Shown in pieces: positions 19,848 through 28,868 of a stretch of 64,000 nt of DNA. The notes below the pieces were generated by a model. It did not search any database and was not told the DNA's origin. It saw nothing but the letters and a program-made list of their open reading frames with translations. The position numbers and the translations under genes are program-made. The DNA is taken from the NCBI RefSeq assembly GCF_001613345.1, contig NZ_BDCE01000007.1, positions 1 to 64,000 of the forward strand, written 5' to 3'. The stretch comes from Nocardia uniformis NBRC 13702. Its GTDB lineage: Bacteria; Actinomycetota; Actinomycetes; Mycobacteriales; Mycobacteriaceae. How positions within the stretch are numbered: position 1 is the stretch's first letter; every line of letters starts with the position of its first letter.

Positions 19848-20804
19848 TCAGGCCGTGACGGCGAGTGTAGCAGCGAGTCCGAAGACCACCGCCATCACCA
19901 CAACCTCCAAAATGGCGCGACGTAACGAGGATTCGGCATCCATCCGATGATCGCCGGCAATGGGCACCCAGCGTTTGCGCCACCACCAGCCCAGCACCAG
20001 CAGGATGGCCAGCAGCAATGTCTTGGCGATCAGAATTCGGCCGTAACCGGTGGTCACCAAATCCGCCGGACCGCCGATTCGCACCAGGCCGTTGATGATT
20101 CCCGTCACGGTGACCGCCGCCAGCAAAGGCAGGGCCCATATCGAATACCGGGGCAGCAGTACCGCCCATTCGCCGCGCGTACGCACCACCAGTGCCAGCG
20201 CCAGTAGCAATCCGAACCAGGCGGCGGCCGCCAATGCGTGCACGGCGGCCAGTACCGAACCGAGTATCTGCTGCGACATATGCCCGGTGATCGGTCGCAG
20301 CGCGAGCGTGACCGCCGCGAATACCAGCACCAGATCCGAGGTCGCACGCTCCGGCAACCGGTAACCGAATGCGCTGTAGGCGGCCACCGCGCCGCTGCCG
20401 ATGAGGATCGCGATGCCGATCTGGCCGCCGCTCACCTCGGTCAGGTACGTGCCGAACTGTCCGGCGCCGAGCTCGCCGACCGAAAGGGCGAGTACCTCGG
20501 TCGCTTCGAAGACCAGCATGGCGAATTCCAGTGCGATCCAGCATCCGGCGACAATGGTCAGGATGCGCCACGGCGGTTCCAGCCGGTCGTGCAGTCGCGG
20601 TAGCGCGGCCAGACCGAGCACCACCGCGCCCGCACAGTCGGCCAGGGCTCGGGCCGGGGCCTCCGGTTGCACCGGATCGTTCGCGGCCAGCAGCCAGGCG
20701 AGCAGGGCGCCCAGCAGGCTCACGGGGACGACCAGCAGCAACCACCGTCGGGTGGTGCCGCCGGTCGTATCCCGACGACGATCGGTGCGGTCGGACCGGC
20801 TCAC
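19848..20804 (-). CDS. copD: CopD family copper-related membrane protein
   Basis: 318 residues with eight or nine hydrophobic helices. The central region has the CopD-type core (VHALAAAAWFGLLLAL, then GYGRILIAKTLLLAILLVLGW), and conserved histidines lie near the helices (TGHMSQQ, VHALA). CopD works with CopC in periplasmic copper handling and uptake. Start GTG 20804 overlaps the copC stop by four bases (GTGA), so translation is coupled. The longer upstream frame overlaps copC and is not real. It is the last gene of the YcnI-CopC-CopD operon. Confidence 0.85.
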   Translation of the reverse strand: MSRSDRTDRRRDTTGGTTRRWLLLVVPVSLLGALLAWLLAANDPVQPEAPARALADCAGAVVLGLAALPRLHDRLEPPWRILTIVAGCWIALEFAMLVFEATEVLALSVGELGAGQFGTYLTEVSGGQIGIAILIGSGAVAAYSAFGYRLPERATSDLVLVFAAVTLALRPITGHMSQQILGSVLAAVHALAAAAWFGLLLALALVVRTRGEWAVLLPRYSIWALPLLAAVTVTGIINGLVRIGGPADLVTTGYGRILIAKTLLLAILLVLGWWWRKRWVPIAGDHRMDAESSLRRAILEVVVMAVVFGLAATLAVTA

Positions 20805-21337
20805 GAACGCTGCTTGCCCCGCCCGCCCAGCAGTGCGAAGGCGAGTCCACCGCCGAACAGCACCACCGCGCCCACGACGAACACCCACAGCGGGAAACCG
20901 CCGCCCTCGTCATCGCCGGATCCGGCCTTGGCATTGGCCTTCGCGCCCGGCGTACCGGTGCCCTCCTTGGTCAGCGCGAAGGTGACCTTGCCGCTGACCG
21001 GGTGCCCGTCGGCCGAGGTGACGCGGTAGGCGATCTTGTATTCGCCGACCGGACCCAGTTCACCCACCGCGATGCTGATGGTGCGGCCATCGACGACCGG
21101 TTCACCCTTCGACCACAGATTGCCGTCCGGCCCGGTCACCGTCATGGACGGGTAGCTGGTCTGGAGGTCCTCGTTGAAGGTGACCGAGGCCTGCGCGGGG
21201 CCGACCTCGAGCTGTGCGCCCGCCTCCGGCACACTGCCCACCACCGCGGAGTGCGCACTCGCGGTTCCGGTGCCCAGCAAGGACATTCCGCCCACCAGCA
21301 GCCCGGCGACCACACCGGCGATCATGCGACGCATCAT
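20801..21337 (-). CDS. copC: CopC domain copper-binding protein
   Basis: 178 residues. A signal peptide ends TASA-HSAVVGSVPEAG, leaving His at the new N-terminus, the usual CopC copper ligand. A second ligand sits in SADGHPVSGK. A Gly/Ala-rich linker leads to one C-terminal membrane helix (about 148-170), so the domain is tethered outside the membrane. It overlaps ycnI by ATGA at its start and copD by GTGA at its end, a tightly coupled copper operon. Confidence 0.93.
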   Translation of the reverse strand: MMRRMIAGVVAGLLVGGMSLLGTGTASAHSAVVGSVPEAGAQLEVGPAQASVTFNEDLQTSYPSMTVTGPDGNLWSKGEPVVDGRTISIAVGELGPVGEYKIAYRVTSADGHPVSGKVTFALTKEGTGTPGAKANAKAGSGDDEGGGFPLWVFVVGAVVLFGGGLAFALLGGRGKQRS

Positions 21338-21984
21338 GAGCGACGCCCCCGAATCACAGCACCCAGACCCAGGGCCGCACCCAGCGCGCCGAGCGCCAGG
21401 CCCAGGCCGCCGAGCCAGCGCGCGGTGGTGTCGACCTCGTTGTCGTCTGCAGTGGTAGTGGTGTCGATCCGGTGGTGATCGCCGGTCTTGCTCGCGGCCA
21501 GGGCCACCGTCGGCGCGGGATGCTCGGGTTCGGCGCCGTCGGCGGTCTCCGGCTGATCCCAGGCCACGACCTTGCCGTCGCTGTAGGTCTGCGTGGCGGC
21601 GAACGTCACCGAATCCCGCTCGGGCAGTGCGCCCAGGGAGATGACGAAGCGCTGGAACTGACCCGGCCCCACCCCGGGATTGCCCGGTTCGGTGGTCCAG
21701 GTGACCGAGGTGGCCTCGCCCTTCTCATTGCGGGCCACCTCGGCGGCCCAGCCCGCGAGGGGTTCGGTCCGGGCGCTCTTCACATTCGGCAGGGTGACGG
21801 TGAGTTTCGTGGTGGACGCGGAATCCGATTCGGTCGGCACCTTGAAGGTGGCGACGGTGTAGCCGCCCTGGGTCGCGCCGGGCGCGTCCACGGTGACATG
21901 GGCGGCGGCGATACCGCTACCGAGCAGCGTGAGGCTCGCGGCCGCGGCGGCCGTGACGAGCGCACGCGGAATACAGGTGTGCAT
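21334..21984 (-). CDS. ycnI: YcnI family copper-binding membrane protein
   Basis: 216 residues. The signal peptide ends IAAA-HVTVDAPGA, giving the N-terminal His that binds copper in the YcnI (DUF1775) family together with a conserved Trp (AGWAAEV or VAWDQPE are candidates). The C-terminus has a His pair (GDHHRID) and one membrane helix (about 190-210). Start ATG 21984 has GAGAAGG about 10 nt upstream. It leads a coupled operon with copC and copD. A membrane protein gene ends 46 bp upstream on the same strand. Confidence 0.93.
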   Translation of the reverse strand: MHTCIPRALVTAAAAASLTLLGSGIAAAHVTVDAPGATQGGYTVATFKVPTESDSASTTKLTVTLPNVKSARTEPLAGWAAEVARNEKGEATSVTWTTEPGNPGVGPGQFQRFVISLGALPERDSVTFAATQTYSDGKVVAWDQPETADGAEPEHPAPTVALAASKTGDHHRIDTTTTADDNEVDTTARWLGGLGLALGALGAALGLGAVIRGRRS

Positions 21985-22029
21985 GAGGGGATGACCTTCT
22001 CTGCCAAAGGGTTCGGGTGAGTTTGCGAG

Positions 22030-22650
22030 TCAGCCCGTAACCGGTGGAGCACGCGGCCCGATCGCACCCACGCCGCGCAGGTGCTGAATCTGCCGCGCCG
22101 CACCGGGCCAGCGCATCGCCCCGACCCGCGGCGGGTCGGTGACGGGCCGGGTGGTCACCACCCGAACCGCCTGCGAGACAAGGCCGTACAGCCGCTCGGC
22201 CACAAGAATCAGGAGCGCGCAGGAAATCGCCGCCACCGCATGAGCGACGATCATCAACCGATCGGGCACCAAACCCGCTGCGGCAGCACCGTGCTCATGC
22301 CCGGTAAAGAGTGCTAGCGCACTGTGGCAGGCGAGCTGCCCGGCCATGAGCCACCCGGGTACGGCCCACCGCGATCGTGTCGGCAGCACCGACACCAATA
22401 TCCCCGCCGCACCGGAAATCAGCAGCAGCAGTGCGAGACCGGCCGATCCGGGCGTATCGCCACCGGCGAACCCATGCGCTGCTACGGCGAGCGTGCCGAC
22501 GGTCAAACCAACCAGGGTGCCCCGGACCCAGGACAATTCAGTGCGACGCCCGGTGCTCGACGCGCCGATCAGGTGCGCTCCGCCACGCCATGGCTGAACC
22601 CCTCGGCCGGGGTGTGTCCCCCGGCGGTCGGTTCGTCCACGGTGGCGCAT
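22030..22650 (-). CDS. Unrecognised multi-pass membrane protein
   Basis: About 206 residues if started at ATG 22650, which is 10 bp after the upstream DUF6474 stop. The first 35 residues are basic and may not be real; a TTG at 22536 would give a shorter form. Four hydrophobic segments follow, with GHEHG between the third and fourth and a His in VAHAVAAI. I do not recognise a family. Position directly before ycnI-copC-copD (46 bp) and the HEH cluster suggest a copper-linked role; this is inference. Confidence 0.55.
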   Translation of the reverse strand: MRHRGRTDRRGTHPGRGVQPWRGGAHLIGASSTGRRTELSWVRGTLVGLTVGTLAVAAHGFAGGDTPGSAGLALLLLISGAAGILVSVLPTRSRWAVPGWLMAGQLACHSALALFTGHEHGAAAAGLVPDRLMIVAHAVAAISCALLILVAERLYGLVSQAVRVVTTRPVTDPPRVGAMRWPGAARQIQHLRGVGAIGPRAPPVTG

Positions 22651-22660
22651 TCCAAGACCG

Positions 22661-23299
22661 TCAGCGCACGCCGAGGCGCGCGAGCACGTCCGACTCGATG
22701 CCGGACAGTTCATTGGAGATGGAGGCGTGCACCGCGCGGCGGCGCTGCACCGGCATCTGGGCGGCGGTGCGGACGGCGGCGGTGAGGCTGTCGAGCCGGT
22801 CACGGATGGCGGTCGCGAAACCCTTCGTCTCGACGTCGGTGCTCTTCTGCTCCAATTCGCGCAGGGTCGCCTCGACATTGGTGATGCGGGCCTGCAGTTT
22901 CGCGCCGGGGCCGGAGTATTCGCTGAGCTGATCCAACCCGATACCGAGCTGCTGCGCCCGGCGATTGTCGAGCTGGCCGCGAATCATGGTCGCCGCGCGA
23001 TACGCCAGCGGTGCGAGCACCGGCACCAGGATGCGCGCCACGCCGAGGTACTTGCGAATCTGAGCGGCACTGAACAGGTCCCGCTCGGCCTTGGCGGCGG
23101 CCTTCAGCGCGGCCTTCTCCTCGGCCTTGAACGCCGCGATCTGCGCCTTGGCGACCTTGTCCTGCGTCCGCGCCTCGGCCCGATGCTTCTTACGCTCATT
23201 GCGGGCCCCGAGCTTGGCCTCCATACCGGCCTTGTGCTTGAGGGCCTTCGCCTCGGCTCGGCGGCTGACCCGCTTCTTGCGCTTGGTGAACAACCCCAT
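22661..23299 (-). CDS. DUF6474 family protein
   Basis: 212 residues. The first 80 are a Lys/Arg/Ala/Glu-rich helix (MGLFTKRKKRVSRRAEAKAL and onward). A short hydrophobic patch follows (VARILVPVLAPLAYRAA, about 90-106), then an amphipathic helical region. This is the pattern I associate with mycobacterial DUF6474; function unknown. The highly basic start suggests nucleic-acid or membrane-surface contact. Start ATG 23299. It is the first gene of a leftward run into the copper operon. Confidence 0.7.
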   Translation of the reverse strand: MGLFTKRKKRVSRRAEAKALKHKAGMEAKLGARNERKKHRAEARTQDKVAKAQIAAFKAEEKAALKAAAKAERDLFSAAQIRKYLGVARILVPVLAPLAYRAATMIRGQLDNRRAQQLGIGLDQLSEYSGPGAKLQARITNVEATLRELEQKSTDVETKGFATAIRDRLDSLTAAVRTAAQMPVQRRRAVHASISNELSGIESDVLARLGVR

Positions 23300-23648
23300 A
23301 GATGGCCTCCGTCATGCTGGTTCGCCATGGCAGCACAGGGCCGGGGGAAATGCCTGTCCGCCCATGTCACACAGTTTGCGCCCACAGTAGCTGGTCGAGA
23401 AGAGCGTCTGCGAGCGCTGTGCCGTTTATACCTGTCCGCGCGGCCCACCCGGCGGACCGCGCGCAGACGTGCGCACTCGCGCGGCGGTATTTCGACTTCG
23501 GCCGGTGCCTCCTCCACTTCGGGGTGAGGGCAGCCCCATCCGCAAAGGGCGTCGGGGAAGCGCCTGCACCTCCATCTTTACAGCCGACGGGGCCGTACCC
23601 AGGGGCGGGCGGGCAAGGGTGTCGGGGTCTCAAGCCATACTGCTAGGC
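23300..23648. other. Intergenic region, divergent promoters
   Basis: 349 bp between the DUF6474 start and the divergent TM0106-family start. Apart from CATACT 7 nt before GTG 23649, a likely -10 box, I see no repeat, hairpin with U-tract or coding frame worth calling. Confidence 0.5.
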
Positions 23649-25430
23649 GTGGATTCGGGCATCGGCGACCGAGCGGGTCGCGACAATCACGGCACTGCCG
23701 CAGACCGGCGTGACGCCGACGCGGCGTCCGTCGAGCCCGGTTCGCGGCGCGAGTCGGGGACGGGGCGGGGCGCTTTCGTCGACGCGCGCGCCCTGATCGG
23801 GTGCCGGCATCGGTTGCACCTCGACGCGATCCATCCGGGCGCGATGTCGGGTGTCTCCGAGGACTCCGGTGTGAAGCAGCGGCGTGAAGCCGCGGCCGCG
23901 CATCGGGAATCGGTGCGGGACACCCTCGTCGAGGCCGCGCCCCACCGCTGGCTCGTCATCGACCCGACCCTGACCGCCGCACAGCGCGCCGAAGCCACCA
24001 TGGGCGCCTGCGAGTCGGGTGTCGAACGGATCTGGGGCGCACTGCTTCCGCAGGAACCCGATACCGGGCGGCGCGGCGGCTGCGAGATCCTGCTGCGCGA
24101 CGACGACCGCGGCGGCTATATCCCGATCATCGTGGTCAATCACAAGGTCACCGACCCGCGCCAACCCGATCCGGCGGACTACCACCCGGTCACCAGCGAT
24201 CTGTACCAATGGAATCCGCGCCCGGACAAGCATGTCCGCACCCGCCCGCAGCAGCGTGACCAGCAGCGCCTGGCTCACCTCTACCGCATGCTGCAACGCC
24301 ACGGCCACGCCAGCCCGGCCCTGCTCGGCGGCGCGATCGGCTACCACTTCGACCGCATCCTGGTTCACGATCTCGGTCCCGTGCTCGACGACTACGACCG
24401 CCGCTACGCCGATCGGGTGGCAGTGGTGCGCGGCGAACTCCCCACCATCCCGTCGAAGGTGCCCGAATGCCGCCAGTGCGCCTGGTGGACCCGCACCGCC
24501 CCCGCCACGGCCGAACCGTCGGCGACGGAGACGGTGGACAACGCGGTCGACGCGCTCAATGGCGGTTGCGAGAAATGGCTCATCGCGCACCGCGATATCA
24601 GCCTGGTCGCACCGGGTTCGCGCGCCGACGTGCTGCGCCGCCACGGCGTCGAAACCATTGACGACCTGGCCGGATGGACCGGCGATGATCCGGATGACTG
24701 GCAGTACGAACCCTTCACCGAGGCCGTGGTCACCGCCCGTGCCTGGGCCACCGGCGCACCCCTGGTGCGGCGCGTGGACCGGGTGCAGGTCAAGCGCGCC
24801 GATGTCGAGGTCGATGTGGATCTGGAGAGCTTCCAGGAGCACGGCGCGTACCTGTGGGGCACCCTGCTCGACGGGGTATACCGCGGGTTCGTCACCTGGG
24901 ATCCGCTGCCCACCCCCGACGAGGGCCGCTCCTTCGCCGAATTCTGGACCTGGCTCATGGGAGTGCGCGCCGAGGCCAAGGCGAACGGCAAAACCTTTGC
25001 CGCCTACTGCTATTCCCGTACCGCCGAGGACAAGTGGCTCTACGAGTCGGCGCGCCGCTTCGCCGGACAGCCGGGTGTGCCGACCGAGAAGCAGATCCAG
25101 CACTTCGTCGACGGCCCGCAGTGGGTGGATATGTTCCAGGCCGTCTCCGAGCAGTTCATCTGCCCGAACGGCAAGGGTCTCAAGAAGATCGCCCCCGTCG
25201 CGGGCTTCAACTGGCGCGATCCGGAGGCCGGGGGAGAGGCGTCCATGGCCTGGTACCGCCTGGCCGTCGGCTACGAGGGCGAACCCGATCTCACCCAGCG
25301 CACCCGCATTCTCGAATACAACGAGGACGACGTTCTCGCCACCAAAACCCTGCGCGACTGGATGACCGATCGCGCCGATGCCGAGGTTCCTTCCATCGCC
25401 GATTTCGCCCGTCGTACCATCACGACGTGA
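23649..25430 (+). CDS. TM0106 family RecB-like putative nuclease
   Basis: 593 residues. It combines a PD-(D/E)XK-type region, with Cys residues that may hold an Fe-S cluster (GCRHRLHLD near 55 and CRQCAWW near 275), and a C-terminal RNase H-like exonuclease domain (YLWGTLLDGVYRGFVTW, then EYNEDDVLATKTLRDWM). This is the TM0106/RecB family architecture; a role in DNA repair or recombination is inferred from the family. Start GTG 23649: the frame continues 60 codons upstream without coding character, and CATACT lies 7 nt before this GTG, which suggests a leaderless mRNA. The stop overlaps the htpG start. Confidence 0.85.
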   Translation: MDSGIGDRAGRDNHGTAADRRDADAASVEPGSRRESGTGRGAFVDARALIGCRHRLHLDAIHPGAMSGVSEDSGVKQRREAAAAHRESVRDTLVEAAPHRWLVIDPTLTAAQRAEATMGACESGVERIWGALLPQEPDTGRRGGCEILLRDDDRGGYIPIIVVNHKVTDPRQPDPADYHPVTSDLYQWNPRPDKHVRTRPQQRDQQRLAHLYRMLQRHGHASPALLGGAIGYHFDRILVHDLGPVLDDYDRRYADRVAVVRGELPTIPSKVPECRQCAWWTRTAPATAEPSATETVDNAVDALNGGCEKWLIAHRDISLVAPGSRADVLRRHGVETIDDLAGWTGDDPDDWQYEPFTEAVVTARAWATGAPLVRRVDRVQVKRADVEVDVDLESFQEHGAYLWGTLLDGVYRGFVTWDPLPTPDEGRSFAEFWTWLMGVRAEAKANGKTFAAYCYSRTAEDKWLYESARRFAGQPGVPTEKQIQHFVDGPQWVDMFQAVSEQFICPNGKGLKKIAPVAGFNWRDPEAGGEASMAWYRLAVGYEGEPDLTQRTRILEYNEDDVLATKTLRDWMTDRADAEVPSIADFARRTITT

Positions 25431-27388
25431 CCGATCACGTCGAACAACTGGAGTTTCAGGCCGAGACGCATCAGCTTTTGGAGTTGATGATCCACTCGGT
25501 CTATTCGAACAAGGACACCTTCCTGCGGGAGCTGATCTCGAATGCCTCCGATGCCCTCGACAAACTGAGGCTGGAGTCGTTCCGGGACAAGGATCTCGAG
25601 GTGGATACCTCGGATCTGCGCATCGAGCTCGAGGTGGACAGGGATAGCCGCGTCCTCACCGTGCGCGATAACGGCATCGGCATGTCGCGCGCCGAAGTGG
25701 TGGACCTCATCGGCACCCTGGCCAAATCCGGGACCGCCGAACTGCGCAAACAGCTCCTCGAAACCAAGCCCGATCAGGCGGCCGAGGAACTCATCGGCCA
25801 GTTCGGTATCGGCTTCTACTCGACCTTCATGGTGGCCGACAAGGTCGCCCTGACCACCCGCAAGGCCGGTGAAACCACCGGCACCCGTTGGGAATCGGCT
25901 GCGGGCAGCTCCACCTACACCATCGAGGAGTTGGACGAGGCTCCGCAGGGCACCACGGTGACACTGCACCTCAAGCCCGCCGACGAGGACGACCACCTCT
26001 TCGACTACACGCAGGAGTGGAAGCTCCGCGAGATCGTCAAGAAGTACTCCGATTTCATCGCCTGGCCGGTCCGGATGGATGTCACCCGAACCATTATGGA
26101 GGGTGAGGGCGAGGAGAAGACCGAAAAGGAAATCACCGAAACCCAGACCCTGAACTCCCAGAAGGCGCTGTGGACCCGCCCCAAGAGCGAGGTCAGCGAC
26201 GAGGAGTACAAGGAGTTCTACAAGCACGTCTCGCACGCCTGGGACGATCCGCTCGAGATCATCCCCATGAAGGCCGAGGGCACCTTCGAATACCAAGCGC
26301 TGCTGTTCATTCCGTCGCACGCGCCGTTCGACCTGTTCAACCGTGAGCACAAGCGCGGCGTGCAGCTGTACGTGCGCCGGGTGTTCATCATGGACAACTG
26401 CGAAGAACTGATGCCGGAGTATCTGCGCTTCGTCAAGGGCGTGGTGGACGCACAGGATCTGTCGCTCAATGTCTCCCGCGAGATCCTGCAGCAGGACCGG
26501 CAGATCCGGGCCATCCGCAAGCGCCTGGTCCGGAAGGTGCTGTCCACGGTCAAGGACATGCAGGGTGCCGCGTCGTCCGAGGATGGGGACAAGTCCAAGT
26601 ACGACACCTTCTGGCAGGAGTTCGGCCGCGTCCTCAAGGAGGGCCTGCTCAACGATCAGGACAATCGCGAAACCATTCTGGGCGTCTCGTCGTTCGCCTC
26701 CACCAACTCCGAAGAGCAGCTCACCACGCTGGCCGAGTACGTGGAGCGCATGCAGGACGGCCAGAACGCGATCTACTACCTGACCGGCGAATCCCGGCAG
26801 CAGATCGAGAACTCGCCGCATATGGAGGCGCTGCGGGCCAAGGGCCTCGAGGTGCTGATCCTGACCGATCCCGTCGACGAGATGTGGGTCGGCGCGGTAC
26901 CGGAATTCGACGGCAAGCCGTTCCAGTCCATTGCCAAGGGCGAGGTGGATCTGGAGACCGAGGACGAGAAAAAGGCCTCCGAGCAGCTGCGCGAACAGCA
27001 GGAGAAGGAATTCGCCGACGTCTTGACCTGGCTCCGGGAAACCCTGGACGAGGACGTGAAGGAGGTGCGCCTGACCAACCGGCTCACCACCTCACCCGCC
27101 TGCATCGTGGGCGATATGTACGACTTCACGCCGATGCTCGAGCGCATGTACCGCGCCTCCGGGCAGGACCTGCCGCACACCAAGCGGATTCTGGAACTCA
27201 ATCCGGGGCATCCGCTGGTCACCGGCTTGCGGGACGCGTACGCCACGCATAAGGACGACGAGGGCACCGACCTCACCGAGACGGCCGAACTGCTCTACGG
27301 CACAGCCGTTCTCGCCGAAGGTGGCGAACTGAAGGATCCGGCGCAGTTCGCCCGCATCCTCGCCGAACGCCTCACCCGCACACTCTGA
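25427..27388 (+). CDS. htpG: Molecular chaperone HtpG (bacterial Hsp90)
   Basis: 653 residues. The GHKL ATPase signatures are all present: LRELISNASDALDKLR, VRDNGIGMSRAE and GQFGIGFYSTF. The middle domain (LYVRRVFIMDNCEELMPEYLRFVKG) and the C-terminal dimer domain are complete. It is an ATP-dependent cytosolic chaperone. Start GTG 25427 overlaps the stop of the RecB-like nuclease gene by GTGA, so the two are translationally coupled, an unusual pairing. A 14-bp hairpin follows the stop. Confidence 0.97.
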   Translation: MTDHVEQLEFQAETHQLLELMIHSVYSNKDTFLRELISNASDALDKLRLESFRDKDLEVDTSDLRIELEVDRDSRVLTVRDNGIGMSRAEVVDLIGTLAKSGTAELRKQLLETKPDQAAEELIGQFGIGFYSTFMVADKVALTTRKAGETTGTRWESAAGSSTYTIEELDEAPQGTTVTLHLKPADEDDHLFDYTQEWKLREIVKKYSDFIAWPVRMDVTRTIMEGEGEEKTEKEITETQTLNSQKALWTRPKSEVSDEEYKEFYKHVSHAWDDPLEIIPMKAEGTFEYQALLFIPSHAPFDLFNREHKRGVQLYVRRVFIMDNCEELMPEYLRFVKGVVDAQDLSLNVSREILQQDRQIRAIRKRLVRKVLSTVKDMQGAASSEDGDKSKYDTFWQEFGRVLKEGLLNDQDNRETILGVSSFASTNSEEQLTTLAEYVERMQDGQNAIYYLTGESRQQIENSPHMEALRAKGLEVLILTDPVDEMWVGAVPEFDGKPFQSIAKGEVDLETEDEKKASEQLREQQEKEFADVLTWLRETLDEDVKEVRLTNRLTTSPACIVGDMYDFTPMLERMYRASGQDLPHTKRILELNPGHPLVTGLRDAYATHKDDEGTDLTETAELLYGTAVLAEGGELKDPAQFARILAERLTRTL

Positions 27389-27400
27389 TTCGTCGCGGGA

Positions 27401-27446
27401 GCGCCACGTCTCACACCGGGAACTTTCCGGTCGTGAGGCGTGGCGC
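27401..27446 (+). terminator. Terminator after htpG
   Basis: GCGCCACGTCTCAC (27401-27414) pairs with GTGAGGCGTGGCGC (27433-27446) with one G-T wobble. The loop contains a further ACCGG/CCGGT pair. There is no long U-tract. Confidence 0.8.
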
Positions 27447-27718
27447 ACTTCACATAAGAGGCCCTTCGGTCGGTTATGTGTCCGGGGTCACTTTTGTGAC
27501 GCCCGTAATGGTTTAGGGGATTCCGGGAACCCCGGTCGCGGGCGTACGTTGTACTTCTTGGTCGTAAGTTTTTCGTGTACGTGTATCTACATGCTCGCGC
27601 GGAACATTGTGCGGGCGTCGCTTCTCTTGCCGGGCAAGTAGTAAGTCGTCGTCTGGATCGATCGACCCGACCGTTGTGACCACGGCGGTCGAACGAAAAC
27701 CCGGTCAGGAGAAGACAC
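27447..27718 (+). promoter_or_regulatory. Structured leader region of the cold-shock gene
   Basis: Two more perfect inverted repeats lie here: CACATAA (27451-27457) with TTATGTG (27474-27480), and GTCAC (27487-27491) with GTGAC (27496-27500) around TTTT. About 220 nt of unassigned sequence follow before the csp start, richer in T than neighbouring DNA. Long structured leaders are typical of cold-shock genes; the promoter position is not certain. Confidence 0.45.
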
Positions 27719-27919
27719 ATGGTTCAAGGCACCGTCAAGTGGTTCAATGCCGAAAAGGGCTACGGCTTCATCGCTCACGAGGGCGGCGCGGACGTATTCG
27801 TGCACTACTCGGAGATCGAGGGCACCGGCTACCGCGGCCTCGAAGAGGGCGAACAGGTCTCCTTCGAGATCACCCAGGGCGCGAAGGGCCCCCAGGCATC
27901 GGCCGTCCGCAAGCACTGA
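27719..27919 (+). CDS. Cold-shock protein, CspA family
   Basis: 66 residues, a single cold-shock domain. RNP1 is KGYGFIAHE and RNP2 is VFVHYSEI, so single-stranded RNA/DNA binding is intact; these proteins melt RNA structure. Start ATG 27719 has AGGAGA 7 nt upstream. A 330-bp gap with hairpins precedes it and a very strong hairpin follows, so it is a stand-alone unit. Confidence 0.97.
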   Translation: MVQGTVKWFNAEKGYGFIAHEGGADVFVHYSEIEGTGYRGLEEGEQVSFEITQGAKGPQASAVRKH

Positions 27920-27936
27920 GATAGCCAGCTGAAACA

Positions 27937-27971
27937 CCAAGGCCCGCACCGGACTCCGGTGCGGGCCTTGG
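27937..27971. terminator. 16-bp bidirectional terminator
   Basis: CCAAGGCCCGCACCGG (27937-27952) pairs perfectly with 27956-27971 around ACT. It lies between the convergent csp and SDR genes. Confidence 0.9.
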
Positions 27972-27983
27972 TCGTTCATGCTG

Positions 27984-28751
27984 TCAGCGCGGGGCCATGC
28001 GGAGCGCGCCATCCATGCGGATGGTCTCGCCATTGAGGTAGTCGTGCTCGGTGATGTACTGCGCGAGCTGCGCGTACTCGTCCGGGCGGCCCAGGCGGGA
28101 CGGGAACGGCACGCCGGACTCGAGGCCCTTGCGGTACTCCTCGGTGACACCGGCGAGCATCGGGGTGTCGATGATGCCGGGGGCGATGGTGTTGACGCGA
28201 ATACCGAACTGCGCCAGGTCACGTGCGGCCGGAATGGTCATACCGGCGACGCCGCCCTTGGAGGCGGAGTAGGCGATCTGGCCGATCTGGCCCTCGAATG
28301 CCGCGACGGACGCGGTATTGATGACCACGCCACGCTGGCCGTACTCGTCGACCGGCTCGGTCTTGGAGATGGCGTCGGCGGCCAGGCGCATCACATTGAA
28401 CGAGCCGAGCAGGTTCACGGTGATGACCGTGCGGAACAGCTCCAGATCGTGCGGACCGTTCTTGGACAGGATGCGACCCGCCCAGCCCACACCGGCGCAG
28501 TTGACGACGACGCGCAGCGGCACACCCGATTCGACGACCGTGGCGACCGCGGCGGCCACCTCGTCACCGTTGGTGACATCGGTCGGGATCAGGGTGACAC
28601 CGGCGGGAACGCTATCGCCGGCACGCTCGATCGACTGCGCCAGGTCGAGTCCGAACACGGTGGCGCCCAGGTCGGCGAAGCGCTTGGCGGTCGCGGCACC
28701 CAGACCGGAAGCGCCTCCGGTGACAATGGCGGCGGAGCCCGAAATCTCCAC
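27984..28751 (-). CDS. SDR family oxidoreductase, 3-hydroxyacyl-CoA dehydrogenase type 2-like
   Basis: 255 residues. NAD(P) site TGGASGLG, structural VNCAG, catalytic Ser in INTASVAAFEG and YSASKGG with Tyr and Lys. The GQIGQIAYSASKGGVAGMT block and PGIIDTPM loop resemble HSD17B10-type 3-hydroxyacyl-CoA dehydrogenases (M. tuberculosis Rv1144 is similar from memory), so fatty-acid or isoleucine breakdown is likely. Start GTG 28751; GGAGAGGA lies about 9 nt upstream. The longer frame to 29276 is antisense to the next gene. It is divergent from a second SDR with a palindrome between. Confidence 0.9.
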   Translation of the reverse strand: MEISGSAAIVTGGASGLGAATAKRFADLGATVFGLDLAQSIERAGDSVPAGVTLIPTDVTNGDEVAAAVATVVESGVPLRVVVNCAGVGWAGRILSKNGPHDLELFRTVITVNLLGSFNVMRLAADAISKTEPVDEYGQRGVVINTASVAAFEGQIGQIAYSASKGGVAGMTIPAARDLAQFGIRVNTIAPGIIDTPMLAGVTEEYRKGLESGVPFPSRLGRPDEYAQLAQYITEHDYLNGETIRMDGALRMAPR

Positions 28752-28868
28752 GGTGATTGGTCCTCTCCAACGTTGGACGGCCTCTCGCTGGCCTTCCGTC
28801 AATAGGCACGATAGTGGGGAGTCGCAGCGCGCCTGCGAGGGGACCACAGCAAGAAGACCGAACTGTTT

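Noticed and set aside
19327..20934. 535-codon frame that would fuse SRPBCC to upstream sequence
   Set aside because: Only the last 153 codons look like protein; the rest is the wrong-frame image of copD. A normal ATG lies at 19788.
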